Part shown: positions 53,101 through 59,904 of the stretch, one piece after another | How positions within the stretch are numbered: the first letter of the stretch is position 1 | How the letters are laid out: the number at the start of each line of letters is the position of its first letter | Source: Chaetorhynchus papuensis | Lineage: Eukaryota > Chordata > Aves > Passeriformes > Rhipiduridae | Reading direction: 5' to 3' | Assembly: GCA_013396525.1 (NCBI GenBank) | Contig: VWYX01000009.1 | Coordinates: 2,773,947 to 2,837,946, forward strand | Length of the DNA: 64,000 nt | The notes under the pieces: model-generated | Seen by the model: only the letters and a program-made list of their open reading frames with translations | What the model was told of the DNA's origin: nothing | Databases searched by the model: none | Program-made: the position numbers and the translations under genes

Positions 53101-56100
53101 TGTTCCTTGAACTCTTGAATGTATGAGCTGGGAAATATGCCAAGACACTACAACCCATGCGCAGCGTTGCACTGTTGCAGCGTTACCCAGCAGGGTACTA
53201 GAGAGATGTGCTTAGTGCACTGTGAAATCTTGGAGCAGAATGGGAAACTTTTCCTAGGAAGTTGGATGTCTCCAACACTGTAGACTTCCTTCTGTGAGCA
53301 CTGCATCATAGTCCAGCACTAATCTGTGTCAAATTTCAGGATGGAAGACCGCATTTGAATGTTCGTTTGACTGTCTTTCAAACTGTATCTTCAGCAGTAC
53401 CAGCAGTTTCTTTTTTGATCTGTTTTATCTTGCATTTTCTAGTGTCAAGAGTTTCCTTGAAAGTTGTTTGCACACTTTATATGCAAGAAGGATTCAAACT
53501 AATTTGTGCTTTGTCAGGTATGGCCTTGTTTTCAGACCCAACATGAGGGCATTTCATCCGTGCCCATATTGCAGGCAGAAAGAAGCGAAGACGGTGATTG
53601 CTGCTTTCTATTGTTCATTCTATTTTATCAGCAATACAGTAGTTAGCAGAGTGACAGATGCAAGCTAAAGGCCAGAATAAGAAGAATGGTGGCTCCCGTC
53701 CTCCTGCACACACTTTTATACTAGTTTAAACGTAATTCTTGTTTATAGATTTAAACCAATGTCCATGACACAGGTCTGTTTACATTACCGGAATTGCGGC
53801 AAAACTTAACCAGTAATTTTACAGCAGAATTTGGAGTCCAAGAAGAAGAAGGAAATAGGAATTTCTAACTGTGTCATTTTGGCATCTTAGTCTTTATGTC
53901 TTATCAACTTACTACAATAACAATCCTAAAAATCTTCACCTTTTCACCCTGTGATAATTTATATACCATTTCTGTGCCCTAACTCAGAGTGCAGTAGATG
54001 GTAAAGTCTCCCAAAGGGGTGGAAGCTTTTTCCAGGGCTGCAGATCGAAAAACGGGCTGTACAGGGGGGTGTACAGGGGGGCTGGAGGTTCTACAGCTGG
54101 TTCAGGATCAGGTAGAGAGATATTCTCCACCTCCTGGTTTCCAACATCTGGTTTTACATCAGGTAGAGAGATGTTCTCCACATCCTGGCCTCCAACATGC
54201 TTGGTCTTGCAGGTTCCTCTACGGATTTCCACATGATCACTGCATTAAAGAGACTGACCTGTTCTGAGTTCTCATGGCACAACCTCCTTACATCCTTAGT
54301 TGAAAGAGCAGAGCATTCAGTGAGCCCCAAAACCTAAATTCAGCCCTAAGATGCTCTGTCATTTCTTTTCTTCAGGGTGTTTATGATGTCAAGACAAATG
54401 TCCGCACTCAAACGTGAGATTTTTTGCAGAATGTTTCTGTACTTCAAATCTTTCCTTGATGTCTGCTCATCATTTTGTGACCATACTCATCCTGCTGGAG
54501 TCAAGCAGTCTCACTGCAGACATGACTCTGAGTACATTGCTGTGTGCTGAGATTGGTATGGCTGCAGTACAGGAAAAGCCATTCCGTGCTTGGATCCAGC
54601 TCGTTTGCCTGACAGCTGCAGTTGGGTGCTGATAAACGTGCTCAGTGTTCTGCTCAGAATGAAGCCAGCTCACTGCTGAGGTGCGGCGTGCCATTCATCT
54701 TCCTATGCAGAGCCTCTCTAAAGGAGTAGTGGGTCAGTCGTGGTGGTTTGGGGTTGTAGCACAGGTCCCTTTCTTGAGGCTTTGCCTGATAATATGGAAC
54801 GTCATAGTGTACTTTTAGCCATCATTTTTCCTGAGCTCTAAAGCAGATGAGTGAAATACGGCAGCTGCCTGCCTTTTAAAATAAGAATGAGTGTGGTCTT
54901 TTCCTGCGGTGCTCAGAGTCAGACTCTGAGTCAAACTCAGGGGATTTGGAATCCCCACCAGCAATGGTTCAACAGCCATTCTGATTATATTCCCCTTCTC
55001 CTAGGTGTCTTGCCAGTGCTGTTTCCTTTGAATACTAGCAGTGTTCTTCCATGAGAAGCATTTGATTCTCGTGAGGATAATGCCAGTGTGGCTGCAGAGA
55101 CTGGCTGGCTGGAGAGCTGAAAGCAATAGGGCTGCTTTGGGTTAAAAGGAGCAGGTCCTGCACAGAGCAGGCCTTGCCTGCTCAGTCTTGCATGTGCCAA
55201 CTTGTAATCAGTACAGGCTTGCCTTGCCTCACAGAAGGATTATTCCATTCATATTTCTGGAAAAACTGTGTGATAAAGTGTGAACAAACCTCTCTCTCAC
55301 ACTCATTAAAAGCCACTCCCAGAGAGAAAGGGGCCCTGACTCCCTCACGAATATCTGATCCACACCCGGGTTCTGGGTCAAGGATCCCAGATACCTTGCC
55401 TCACCACTATCCAGTTGCACACCTGTACCCATAAGATCCCAAACCCGAAGTAACCAGGTTGTATAAGCCTCACGTCCCTGCCGCACGATGTCTTTTCGCA
55501 TATTTCGGAGACTATCATATGACAGGGACTCAGTGATGATTTCAGGCTCTGGCTCCCCTGCTGGTTGTGGGGGCCCGGGTTCCCCATCATCATTAACTGG
55601 GCGTACTGATTTAGTCTTATATTTCCTCCTCTGCACAGGGGCGACTGCTGCTGGCTGTGACTGCCCTTGTGGTCCAGCTGGAACCTGGACAGTTGTAACA
55701 TCCATGGGTCCCACTGCTGCATCATCAGATTCTCCCCCTTCAGGGCAGGGAGAGGGTTTCCCGCTAGCTAGGGAGATGTATTCCCTCAGCACCTGGCACA
55801 TCTCGCGCATCTCCGTCACCAGTGCCCCCACTAAATCTGGGTGGTTCATATCTGAGGTGGGCTGTGGGGCAGGGTCAGGCTGTGGGGCAGGGTCTCTAGT
55901 CTCTAGGGCACTGTCAGGTTCTGGGGCAGCACCCCTAGTGTCTGGGGTGGGTGTCTGGGTAGTTATCCAAGTCAATCTCACCTTATCTCTGAATAGAGTA
56001 GGCCTATCAGCACCACTTGGTTAATATCCAGAGGAAATTTAAACCCTTCAAATGCTGGTGGGGTAGGCCCAAAGAACTGGTTGAAGGGTTGGGAGAAAAC

Positions 56101-59100
56101 TTCCCCTGGTGTCATTTCCTCACAGAAGGTACCATTTTTAACATAACCCCAAAAACATACACTTAGTGTGTGATAGCCCTTTATCCATGTGCCCACATTC
56201 CAGAGGAAGTTAAAAACCCATGAATTCCTCACCTTATTGACCCATAGTGCAAACTGGATAACAGCCACGGTAGCCTTAGTCATGGGACCCATGTTTAGAA
56301 AAGGAGCTGCAAAGGGGAGGAATATAGCCACGACCATGTGCCACCCAAACCAGGGTAAGCTAGACCACATGGTGCTGCCTAATGAGGTTTCTATATTCAG
56401 CACACAAAAATTAGGTTACCCAGGAACTGTTAGTCCTTTTTCGCCCTTTTCTCTCGATGCCCTTGAGCCCCACATTGGGCACCAAGATCTGTCTTGGTTT
56501 GAAAGACAGGTGTCTGCTAAGGAAGGCAGGACCCTGCCTTGGAATGGAAAATGTAACCCCCTTTCTTCCGAATTGTTACAATTTTTGAAGTTAAGGGGCT
56601 TTCAGGCAAAGATATGAGAAATAGGAATAAGAGTTCCTTACTAGCTTATATAACAAGGCAGTAACACAGAAACACTGGCTTACCCTGACAGAGTCAGGAT
56701 ATGACCTGACGCCCTGCCGGGCAGGGGGTAACAGCAGTCTGATTAAGGGGGGGCTGCAGTCCCCTTGAGGTGACAGGTTTGGTTCTGCTGAAGTGGTGAT
56801 CCTGTAGAAGGGTCTGGTCTTCCCCTGAAGCTCCAGTGGTGGTTATGTAGCTCTTGTCCTCTGGGAACCCAGTAGGTAAGGGCTGAGTGTGGTGTTCCAA
56901 ACCTCAGATTACATCCAGGTGGGAATGCTTGGTTCCAAACCTCAGATTACATCCAGGTAGGAATGTTTGGTTCCTCCCCCTGGGCGGAGCATCTCACAGT
57001 GGGATGATGTGATTTGATGAGTCATGCAGTGAGGCTGGATTAACAGAAGACATCCCCCAGAGGGAGTTATCAGGGATGTGTCATGGAAGAGATAAAGAAC
57101 CCTGCCCCACCTGGTTTTAACAGATGCTGATAGAATACATCCTTTTGGTTACATCTTACATTGTAACCTAAGATATAAAGTCATAGTTAGACATGATTAC
57201 TTTCCACATACCTCTTTCAGCTTTTTGTTATCTTTTTGCACTTTCAGCACTGCTGCAATATTTTCAAGATAACTGTCTAGAAGTAAAAGCTAATCAAATG
57301 CTTATTCTCCTCAGGCACCACTTTTTACAAAATGCCTGTATGTATGCAGATCTTTAATAATATTTAAATTGTTCCATGAGTTGGATTGTTTGGGTTTGAG
57401 AAAGTGATTGGCTGTGATTTTTTTTGTTGTGCTTTGTTTTCTTTAGGGCAGAAGATACCTCTTTGCTGGTTCAAATTCTGGTGTGGTGCAGTCTCCAGTG
57501 GCATTCTGTGACAAGTACACCACTTGTGTTGACTGTGTTTTAGCAAGGGATCCTTACTGTGCTTGGAAACCCCTTGAAGCTTCCTGCATTGATATTTTTA
57601 AAGAGGGTGAAATGGAAAGGTAATAGTATCCTTTGGCTACCTTACAGTTACGATCAGTATTTAATCAGTCTTGTTCCCTTACTGATGATTGGAATTTTAA
57701 AAATTGAATGTTTTCAGATACAGACTTTTTTCTATCCATTTATGTCTGTTAGTTCTGTTTAGATGACTCTTAGTACAAGGGGATGGACAGACTTTAGGAA
57801 ACAAGATTTGAAGTTGTAATGGTTGGACTTCCTTTTACAGGAACTGGATCCAAAACATAGGTGGAGATGCATCTTCTTGTTCTGGTGAGTTAGTCTTTGA
57901 AGAGCTCCTTCATATATCTAGGTGGAGTGGTGAAAGAGTTCTGTTTAGTTCAGCTTTGATTTTGTGATTATCTGGACACTCATTTACATTTAAATAGGTA
58001 TGGGATTCTGCTTTGAATATTTGAGCATCTATACGACCTGCATGTTGTCTTAAAAACTGTCTGTGTTTGTATGCATTTCAGTGTGCAGTGCACAACCCCC
58101 TGAAATGAATGGGGGCACCTCAACAGTGACTTGTGAATGAAAGCAATACCAGAAGTACTTCTATTGCAGAGGCCTCTGTCTCTTTGATGCAGCATTTGAC
58201 ATTCTACTGTGAGCTTTGACAAGTGCTTGGTTATTGCTGCTAGATCAGATTAAATGATTCCAAAAAAAAAGCTGGTTTTATGGTGAGAGGGGAGGGGGAA
58301 CTCAGAACATGATGTAGAGCAGCTGAAGTACCCTCCATAGTGCTTTAAAACAAATAACCACAGGTCCTTTCTTTATAGTATGTCCTGCTGCCACCAGATC
58401 AAGGAGATCATAAAGAGGAGCACAGTTACAGGAGATTTGAGCTGCAGTAAAAAAAGCTCTTAAGAGTTTGATGTACTTGCTTTTTATTTCTAAACCTAGC
58501 AAAGTGTGAACCTCTGTGAGGGTTTTGCTTGTTATTTTTTTTGTTAACTTACAGGGTGGCATTGTGAGTGTGCCCTAAGTGCAAATATCCTTTTTTTTCA
58601 GAAGAGAGTTCCTAATTCAGTTTCCTCTTGGATATTTTGTAGTTGCTGGTTTACTTAAAATGCACTGATTGGATATAAAATGAGACCAAGTACATCTTTC
58701 CCAAACAATGACTTGTCTCAGGTGTAGTCTCAGTTGTGGATCAGTGAGGTCTCACTTTATCTAGAAGTGGAGGCTATCTTAGAGTTGAGGTGTCCCGTCT
58801 CTTAGTTTGTTTTGATGCAGCTTGGTAGTCCACTGAGATTTTTGCATGCTGTCCACCTGGTCATGTGAGGTGAATGCCATAATCTTCATGCTTCCAGTAA
58901 GACTGTAACACAGTCTGTTGAAGCTGTACAGATTAGAGCAAACTGGAATCATTGCTGATACTCTGCACATTTATTTTGATGTTCCAGATAAAGTAAGAGA
59001 GAATCCCCTACAGCATACATTCAAGCATGGGAGCACAGCAGAACTCAAGTGTTCTCAAAAGTCCAATCTGGCACAGGTAGTTTGGAAGTTCAAAGATGAT

Positions 59101-59904
59101 GTGCTGAGAGTGGAGAGTCCCAAGTACCGTCTGCTGGAAAAGGCACTGCTCATCTTCAATTTATCAGAAGGAGACAGTGGTGTTTACCAATGTTTGTCAG
59201 AAGAAAAAGTGAAAAATAAGAAATTTTCTCAAGTGCTGGCTAAGCATGTTTTGGAACTGAAAAAAATGCAGCATGCCACGGTGGGCCCCACTGTGACAGC
59301 CGCACCAACAGAAGGTAATAGTGATGTGCCAAAAGTGTCAGCTGTCTCAACCGAGGGGTCCACTGCTCACATCTCGACCACTCACATGGTACCAGTAACG
59401 ACAGCGAGGATATTAACAAAGCCCATTGGCCCTGTCCTAACAAGTGTAGCCTCCAACACAGAGCTCTTCAATTCAATTCCTGATGCAGTCCCGGAAAAGA
59501 CAATGTTCCTCAAGTCAAACGATAACTTCCTGTTGATGTTCCTCTTCCTCTTCTTTTTCATTCTCTTTTTGTGCCTGCTCTCCTACAACTGTTACAAAGG
59601 CTACTTGCCAGGGCAGTGCTTGAAGTTTCGCTCTGTGATGCTGCTTGGTAAGAAGAAGACAAAGTCAGATTTTTCTGATTGCGAGCAAAGTGTGAAAGAG
59701 ACGCTGGTGGAGCAGGGCAGTGTCAGCCACCAGAGCGGGGAGCAGCCCAAGCCTGCGCACGACACCGGCTACGAGACGGAGCCCGACTGCGGGAACAGCC
59801 AGCTGCAGGCAGGGGACTCGCAGGCATCCCGCGAGGCCAGGGACAAGCCCTTCGATGTCAAGTGCGAGCTCAAGTACGCTGACTCGGACGTGGAGGGGGA
59901 GTGA
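38075..59904 (+). CDS. SEMA4D: Semaphorin 4D (CD100), whole coding span, 14 coding exons
   Basis: Joining the 14 exons listed separately gives 2568 nt, 855 codons plus TGA, close to the 862 residues of human SEMA4D. Seen in order: signal peptide (about 1-19), Sema domain (about 20-495), PSI domain (about 497-549, Cys 499, 505, 508, 516, 525, 549), Ig-like domain (about 560-643, Cys 572 and 619, motif DSGVYQC), Thr/Ser/Pro-rich stalk, transmembrane helix (about 731-750) and a tail of about 105 residues. Known for the family: a type I membrane ligand that dimerises through the Sema domain, binds plexin-B1/B2 and CD72, guides axons, acts in immune cells, and can be shed from the stalk. All introns are GT/AG and all phases fit. 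Hallmark strings [23 protein letters not shown] and [12 protein letters not shown] identify it as SEMA4D rather than another class 4 semaphorin. The frame is unbroken, so the gene looks functional. Confidence 0.97.
38169..40401 (+). other. SEMA4D: SEMA4D intron 1 (numbered by coding exons)
   Basis: Starts gtaaga and ends in 'catttcaacag'. AT-rich, with a C7 tract near 38907. No gene or repeat was recognised. Confidence 0.85.
40402..40547 (+). CDS. SEMA4D: SEMA4D coding exon 2: N-terminal Sema domain
   Basis: Encodes residues 32-80. The acceptor is 'catttcaacag|AGG' and the donor 'GAG|gtatgc'. The text includes the class 4 string [22 protein letters not shown], which is start-of-propeller sequence, and an N-glycosylation sequon at Asn45 (NYS) in the place used in mammals. 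It ends in EKQHE at a codon boundary. Confidence 0.96.
40548..41760 (+). other. SEMA4D: SEMA4D intron 2
   Basis: GT...AG bordered, 1.2 kb, with no recognisable gene inside. The small ORF 41462-41650 is not conserved-looking. Confidence 0.85.
41761..41823 (+). CDS. SEMA4D: SEMA4D coding exon 3: Sema domain
   Basis: A 63-nt exon for residues 81-101 ([20 protein letters not shown] and a final Gln), phase 0 at both ends, so skipping it would keep the frame. The acceptor is 'tttcacttag' at 41760 and the donor 'CAG|gtatgt'. It contains Cys93, one of the conserved Sema-domain cysteines. It is too short to stand out as an ORF and was found by homology and splice sites. Confidence 0.95.
41824..44132 (+). 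other. SEMA4D: SEMA4D intron 3
   Basis: GT...AG bordered, 2.3 kb. A more GC-rich patch at about 42250-42490 gives overlapping ORFs on both strands, with no protein-like features. Nothing else was recognised. Confidence 0.85.
44133..44231 (+). CDS. SEMA4D: SEMA4D coding exon 4: Sema domain
   Basis: A 99-nt exon for residues 102-134, phase 0 at both ends. The acceptor is 'tctattacag' and the donor 'CTG|gtaaga'. It encodes the conserved TEC..YVRVLQ and [16 protein letters not shown] strings with Cys104, Cys122 and Cys131. A sequon lies at Asn115 (NDT). Confidence 0.96.
44232..45366 (+). other. SEMA4D: SEMA4D intron 4
   Basis: GT...AG bordered, 1.1 kb, T-rich on the + strand. Nothing recognised inside. 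Confidence 0.85.
45367..45460 (+). CDS. SEMA4D: SEMA4D coding exon 5: Sema domain
   Basis: A 94-nt exon for residues 135-165 plus the first base of codon 166. The acceptor is 'gttttcaacag' and the donor 'G|gtaagt'. It encodes [20 protein letters not shown], near identical to the mammalian protein, with Cys152. It starts NLISFELGG where the human protein has NLTSFKFLG, so the human-type sequon is absent here. Confidence 0.96.
45461..46396 (+). other. SEMA4D: SEMA4D intron 5
   Basis: GT...AG bordered, 0.9 kb. The 120-codon minus-strand frame 46108-45746 has no recognisable domain. Confidence 0.85.
46397..46510 (+). CDS. SEMA4D: SEMA4D coding exon 6: Sema domain
   Basis: A 114-nt exon for residues 166-203 with split codons at both ends (phase 1). 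The acceptor is 'tgtgttgaag' and the donor 'AATG|gtaagt'. It encodes [19 protein letters not shown], the most recognisable Sema motif of the class, then [13 protein letters not shown]. The human NSS sequon after IISR is replaced by HSH. Confidence 0.97.
46511..47433 (+). other. SEMA4D: SEMA4D intron 6
   Basis: GT...AG bordered, 0.9 kb. Nothing recognised apart from T/G-rich sequence around 47200-47265. Confidence 0.85.
47434..47585 (+). CDS. SEMA4D: SEMA4D coding exon 7: Sema domain
   Basis: A 152-nt exon for residues 204-254. The acceptor is 'gtatctgtag' and the donor 'AAG|gtggga'. It encodes FVFADVIR, then [19 protein letters not shown] and IPRIARVCK, all conserved in SEMA4D. A sequon lies at Asn218 (NST), and Cys253 is the conserved cysteine closing this blade. 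Confidence 0.97.
47586..48828 (+). other. SEMA4D: SEMA4D intron 7
   Basis: GT...AG bordered, 1.2 kb. It ends with T17 at 48801-48817, which serves as the pyrimidine tract for exon 8. Confidence 0.85.
48829..49004 (+). CDS. SEMA4D: SEMA4D coding exon 8: Sema domain
   Basis: A 176-nt exon for residues 255-312 plus two bases. The acceptor is unusual: a run of 17 T (48801-48817), then 'aatatcaaaag'. The next AG, two bases on, would shift the frame, so 48829 is chosen because it gives [20 protein letters not shown], matching [20 protein letters not shown] of human. The donor is 'CT|gtaagt'. Cys277 is conserved. Confidence 0.94.
49126..49282 (+). CDS. SEMA4D: SEMA4D coding exon 9: Sema domain
   Basis: A 157-nt exon for residues 313 (split) to 365. 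The acceptor is 'gaacttacag' and the donor 'GCG|gtaagt'. It encodes [15 protein letters not shown] and [12 protein letters not shown], then PRPGA. A sequon lies at Asn325 (NLS). Only a 121-nt intron separates it from exon 8, the shortest intron of the gene. Confidence 0.97.
49283..50067 (+). other. SEMA4D: SEMA4D intron 9
   Basis: GT...AG bordered, 0.8 kb, ending in a C/T tract. Nothing else recognised. Confidence 0.85.
50068..50290 (+). CDS. SEMA4D: SEMA4D coding exon 10: Sema domain
   Basis: A 223-nt exon for residues 366-439 plus one base. A C/T-rich tract ends in 'cccccttctag'; the donor is 'ACAG|gtgagt'. It encodes [20 protein letters not shown] and DSVTP, then the YTQIVVDRV strand and YDVMFIGT. 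A sequon is at NGS (YDV side). These match SEMA4D closely. Confidence 0.97.
50291..50726 (+). other. SEMA4D: SEMA4D intron 10
   Basis: GT...AG bordered, 436 nt. It contains a near-palindromic pair 'acactagctggtgttttcac' and 'accagctggtgtc' around 50383-50415. No gene inside. Confidence 0.85.
50727..50842 (+). CDS. SEMA4D: SEMA4D coding exon 11: end of the Sema domain
   Basis: A 116-nt exon for residues 440 (split) to 478. The acceptor is 'ttgtttcag' and the donor 'ACA|gtaagt'. It encodes [20 protein letters not shown] then TQLF and [11 protein letters not shown], matching the last propeller blade. It is followed by the 6.6-kb intron that holds the antisense retroviral remnant. Confidence 0.97.
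52038..52095. repeat. Imperfect TA/TG dinucleotide repeat
   Basis: Alternating purine-pyrimidine tract of TATATG, TGTG, ATATAT and CACACA pieces, interrupted several times. Confidence 0.7.
53984..54232 (-). other. Minus-strand ORF with a 17-residue duplication
   Basis: An 82-codon frame in which a 51-bp unit occurs twice (starts 54109 and 54160), giving VENISLPD twice at a 17-residue spacing. It is followed by [10 protein letters not shown], a proline-rich stretch like those in retroviral Gag. It lies about 1 kb downstream, in the minus direction, of the gag-like frames in the same orientation. It may therefore be another piece of that retrovirus, but I do not recognise it firmly. Confidence 0.3.
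54109..54210. repeat. 51-bp tandem duplication
   Basis: Two copies of a unit starting 'caggtagagagat', 51 bp apart, diverged at several positions. The period is a multiple of three, so it keeps the minus-strand frame. Confidence 0.8.
55229..55981 (-). pseudogene. Gag-like remnant of the endogenous retrovirus
   Basis: About 250 codons open on the minus strand, extending upstream to a TAA near 56020, with no ATG at the start (first candidate GTG). The first half is Pro/Ala/Gln/Asp-rich like a matrix-to-capsid linker. The second half has a helical block ([20 protein letters not shown] ... LLRVWDLMG) like avian endogenous Gag fragments. It ends after MSVRERF in unrelated sequence. It lacks the CCHC nucleocapsid motif, so it is incomplete and inferred to be non-functional. 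Confidence 0.6.
55978..56403 (-). pseudogene. Retroviral leader/gag-like open frame with hydrophobic stretches
   Basis: A 141-codon frame between the primer site and the main gag-like frame. It has two hydrophobic stretches (around residues 20-38 and 42-54) and ends in a stop just where the next frame is entered from another phase. This fits one ancestral frame broken by a frameshift, or a separate leader ORF. No family was recognised with certainty. Confidence 0.4.
56467..56484 (-). other. Retroviral primer binding site, tRNA-Lys type
   Basis: On the minus strand it reads TGGTGCCCAATGTGGGGC. This equals the known Lys-1,2 primer site TGGCGCCCAACGTGGGGC except for two C-to-T changes, both at CpG positions, as expected of methylation decay in an old insertion. 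Confidence 0.75.
56646..56653 (-). promoter_or_regulatory. TATA-like box of the LTR
   Basis: TTATATAA within the LTR, about 155 bases from its 3' end, a reasonable distance for the U3/R border. Activity is inference. Confidence 0.45.
56895..56970. repeat. 38-bp direct duplication in the LTR U3 region
   Basis: Two copies, starting 56895 and 56933, of a unit beginning 'ttccaaacctcagattacat', differing at a few positions. Duplicated U3 segments in LTRs are often enhancer repeats. Confidence 0.85.
57447..57619 (+). CDS. SEMA4D: SEMA4D coding exon 12: last Sema strand and PSI domain
   Basis: A 173-nt exon for residues 479-535 plus two bases. The acceptor is 'ttttctttag' and the donor 'AG|gtaata'. 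It starts [17 protein letters not shown], the final Sema strand. The PSI domain follows with Cys499, 505, 508, 516 and 525 and the signature LARDPYCAW. Confidence 0.96.
57841..57884 (+). CDS. SEMA4D: SEMA4D coding exon 13: end of the PSI domain
   Basis: A 44-nt exon for residues 536 (split) to 550 plus one base. The acceptor is 'ccttttacag' and the donor 'G|gtgagt'. It encodes [14 protein letters not shown], where Cys549 is the last PSI cysteine; the human protein has GLIQEMSGDASVC here. It was found by phase and homology and is too short to show as an ORF. Confidence 0.92.
57885..58987 (+). other. SEMA4D: SEMA4D intron 13
   Basis: GT...AG bordered, 1.1 kb, between the end of the PSI domain and the Ig exon. 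Nothing recognised inside. Confidence 0.85.
58988..59904 (+). CDS. SEMA4D: SEMA4D coding exon 14: Ig-like domain, stalk, membrane helix and tail
   Basis: A 917-nt terminal coding exon for residues 551 (split) to 855 with TGA at 59902. The acceptor is 'gatgttccag'; the open frame running in from 58918 is intronic. The Ig-like domain (about 560-643) has Cys572 and Cys619. The stalk to about 725 is rich in Thr, Ser and Pro and poorly conserved, as expected for the shed region. The helix is [20 protein letters not shown] (731-750). The tail keeps [15 protein letters not shown] and the C-terminal block [17 protein letters not shown] of mammals. An internal donor after 59314 is listed separately. 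The last 200 nt are strikingly GC- and CpG-rich. Confidence 0.97.
59309..59320 (+). promoter_or_regulatory. SEMA4D: Cryptic 5' splice site inside the last SEMA4D exon
   Basis: The sequence 'acagaag|gtaata' fits a donor between 59314 and 59315, leaving phase 1 after Thr-Glu (residues 658-659). Joined to the exon at 61802, which starts with two bases of a codon, it reads Thr-Glu-Ala-Ser-Ser-Pro. Human SEMA4D is known to have a shorter isoform with a different C-terminus that diverges at this same TE(G) point, as far as I recall. Use of the site in this species is inference. Confidence 0.65.

Larger units (their letters stand above)
55229..57122 (-). mobile_element. Truncated endogenous retrovirus, antisense in SEMA4D intron 11
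   Basis: Reading on the minus strand: an LTR (57122 to 56490), a 5-base spacer, a primer binding site, a leader, then gag-like frames down to about 55229. No pol or env frames and no second LTR follow, so the copy looks 3'-truncated. The lower border is uncertain. The Lys-type primer site suggests a class II (ERVK, betaretrovirus-like) affinity, though the gag-like text alone does not settle the class. Confidence 0.75.
56490..57122 (-). repeat. 5' LTR of the endogenous retrovirus
   Basis: On the minus strand it starts TGTTAAAACC and ends CCAAGACA, giving the usual TG...CA (here TGT...ACA) ends. The primer site begins five bases further. It contains a 38-bp duplication in the U3 part and a TATA-like box. 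The 5' border is chosen from the TGT motif and is not confirmed by a target-site duplication. Confidence 0.65.
50843..57446 (+). other. SEMA4D: SEMA4D intron 11, the longest intron within the coding span
   Basis: A 6.6-kb GT...AG intron between the last full Sema exon and the PSI exon. Its 3' part carries the antisense retroviral remnant and a 51-bp duplication. Its first 3 kb hold only small repeats, such as the TA/TG tract at 52038-52095, and no recognised gene. Confidence 0.9.

Noticed and set aside
55488..56024. Plus-strand frame of 178 codons
   Set aside because: It is the reverse shadow of the GC-rich gag-like minus-strand frame; the composition (Gly/Ser/Pro/Thr) reflects the other strand.
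58918..58987. Upstream part of the open frame running into exon 14
   Set aside because: It is intronic; the acceptor at 58987 gives the right phase and the residues before it do not resemble SEMA4D.
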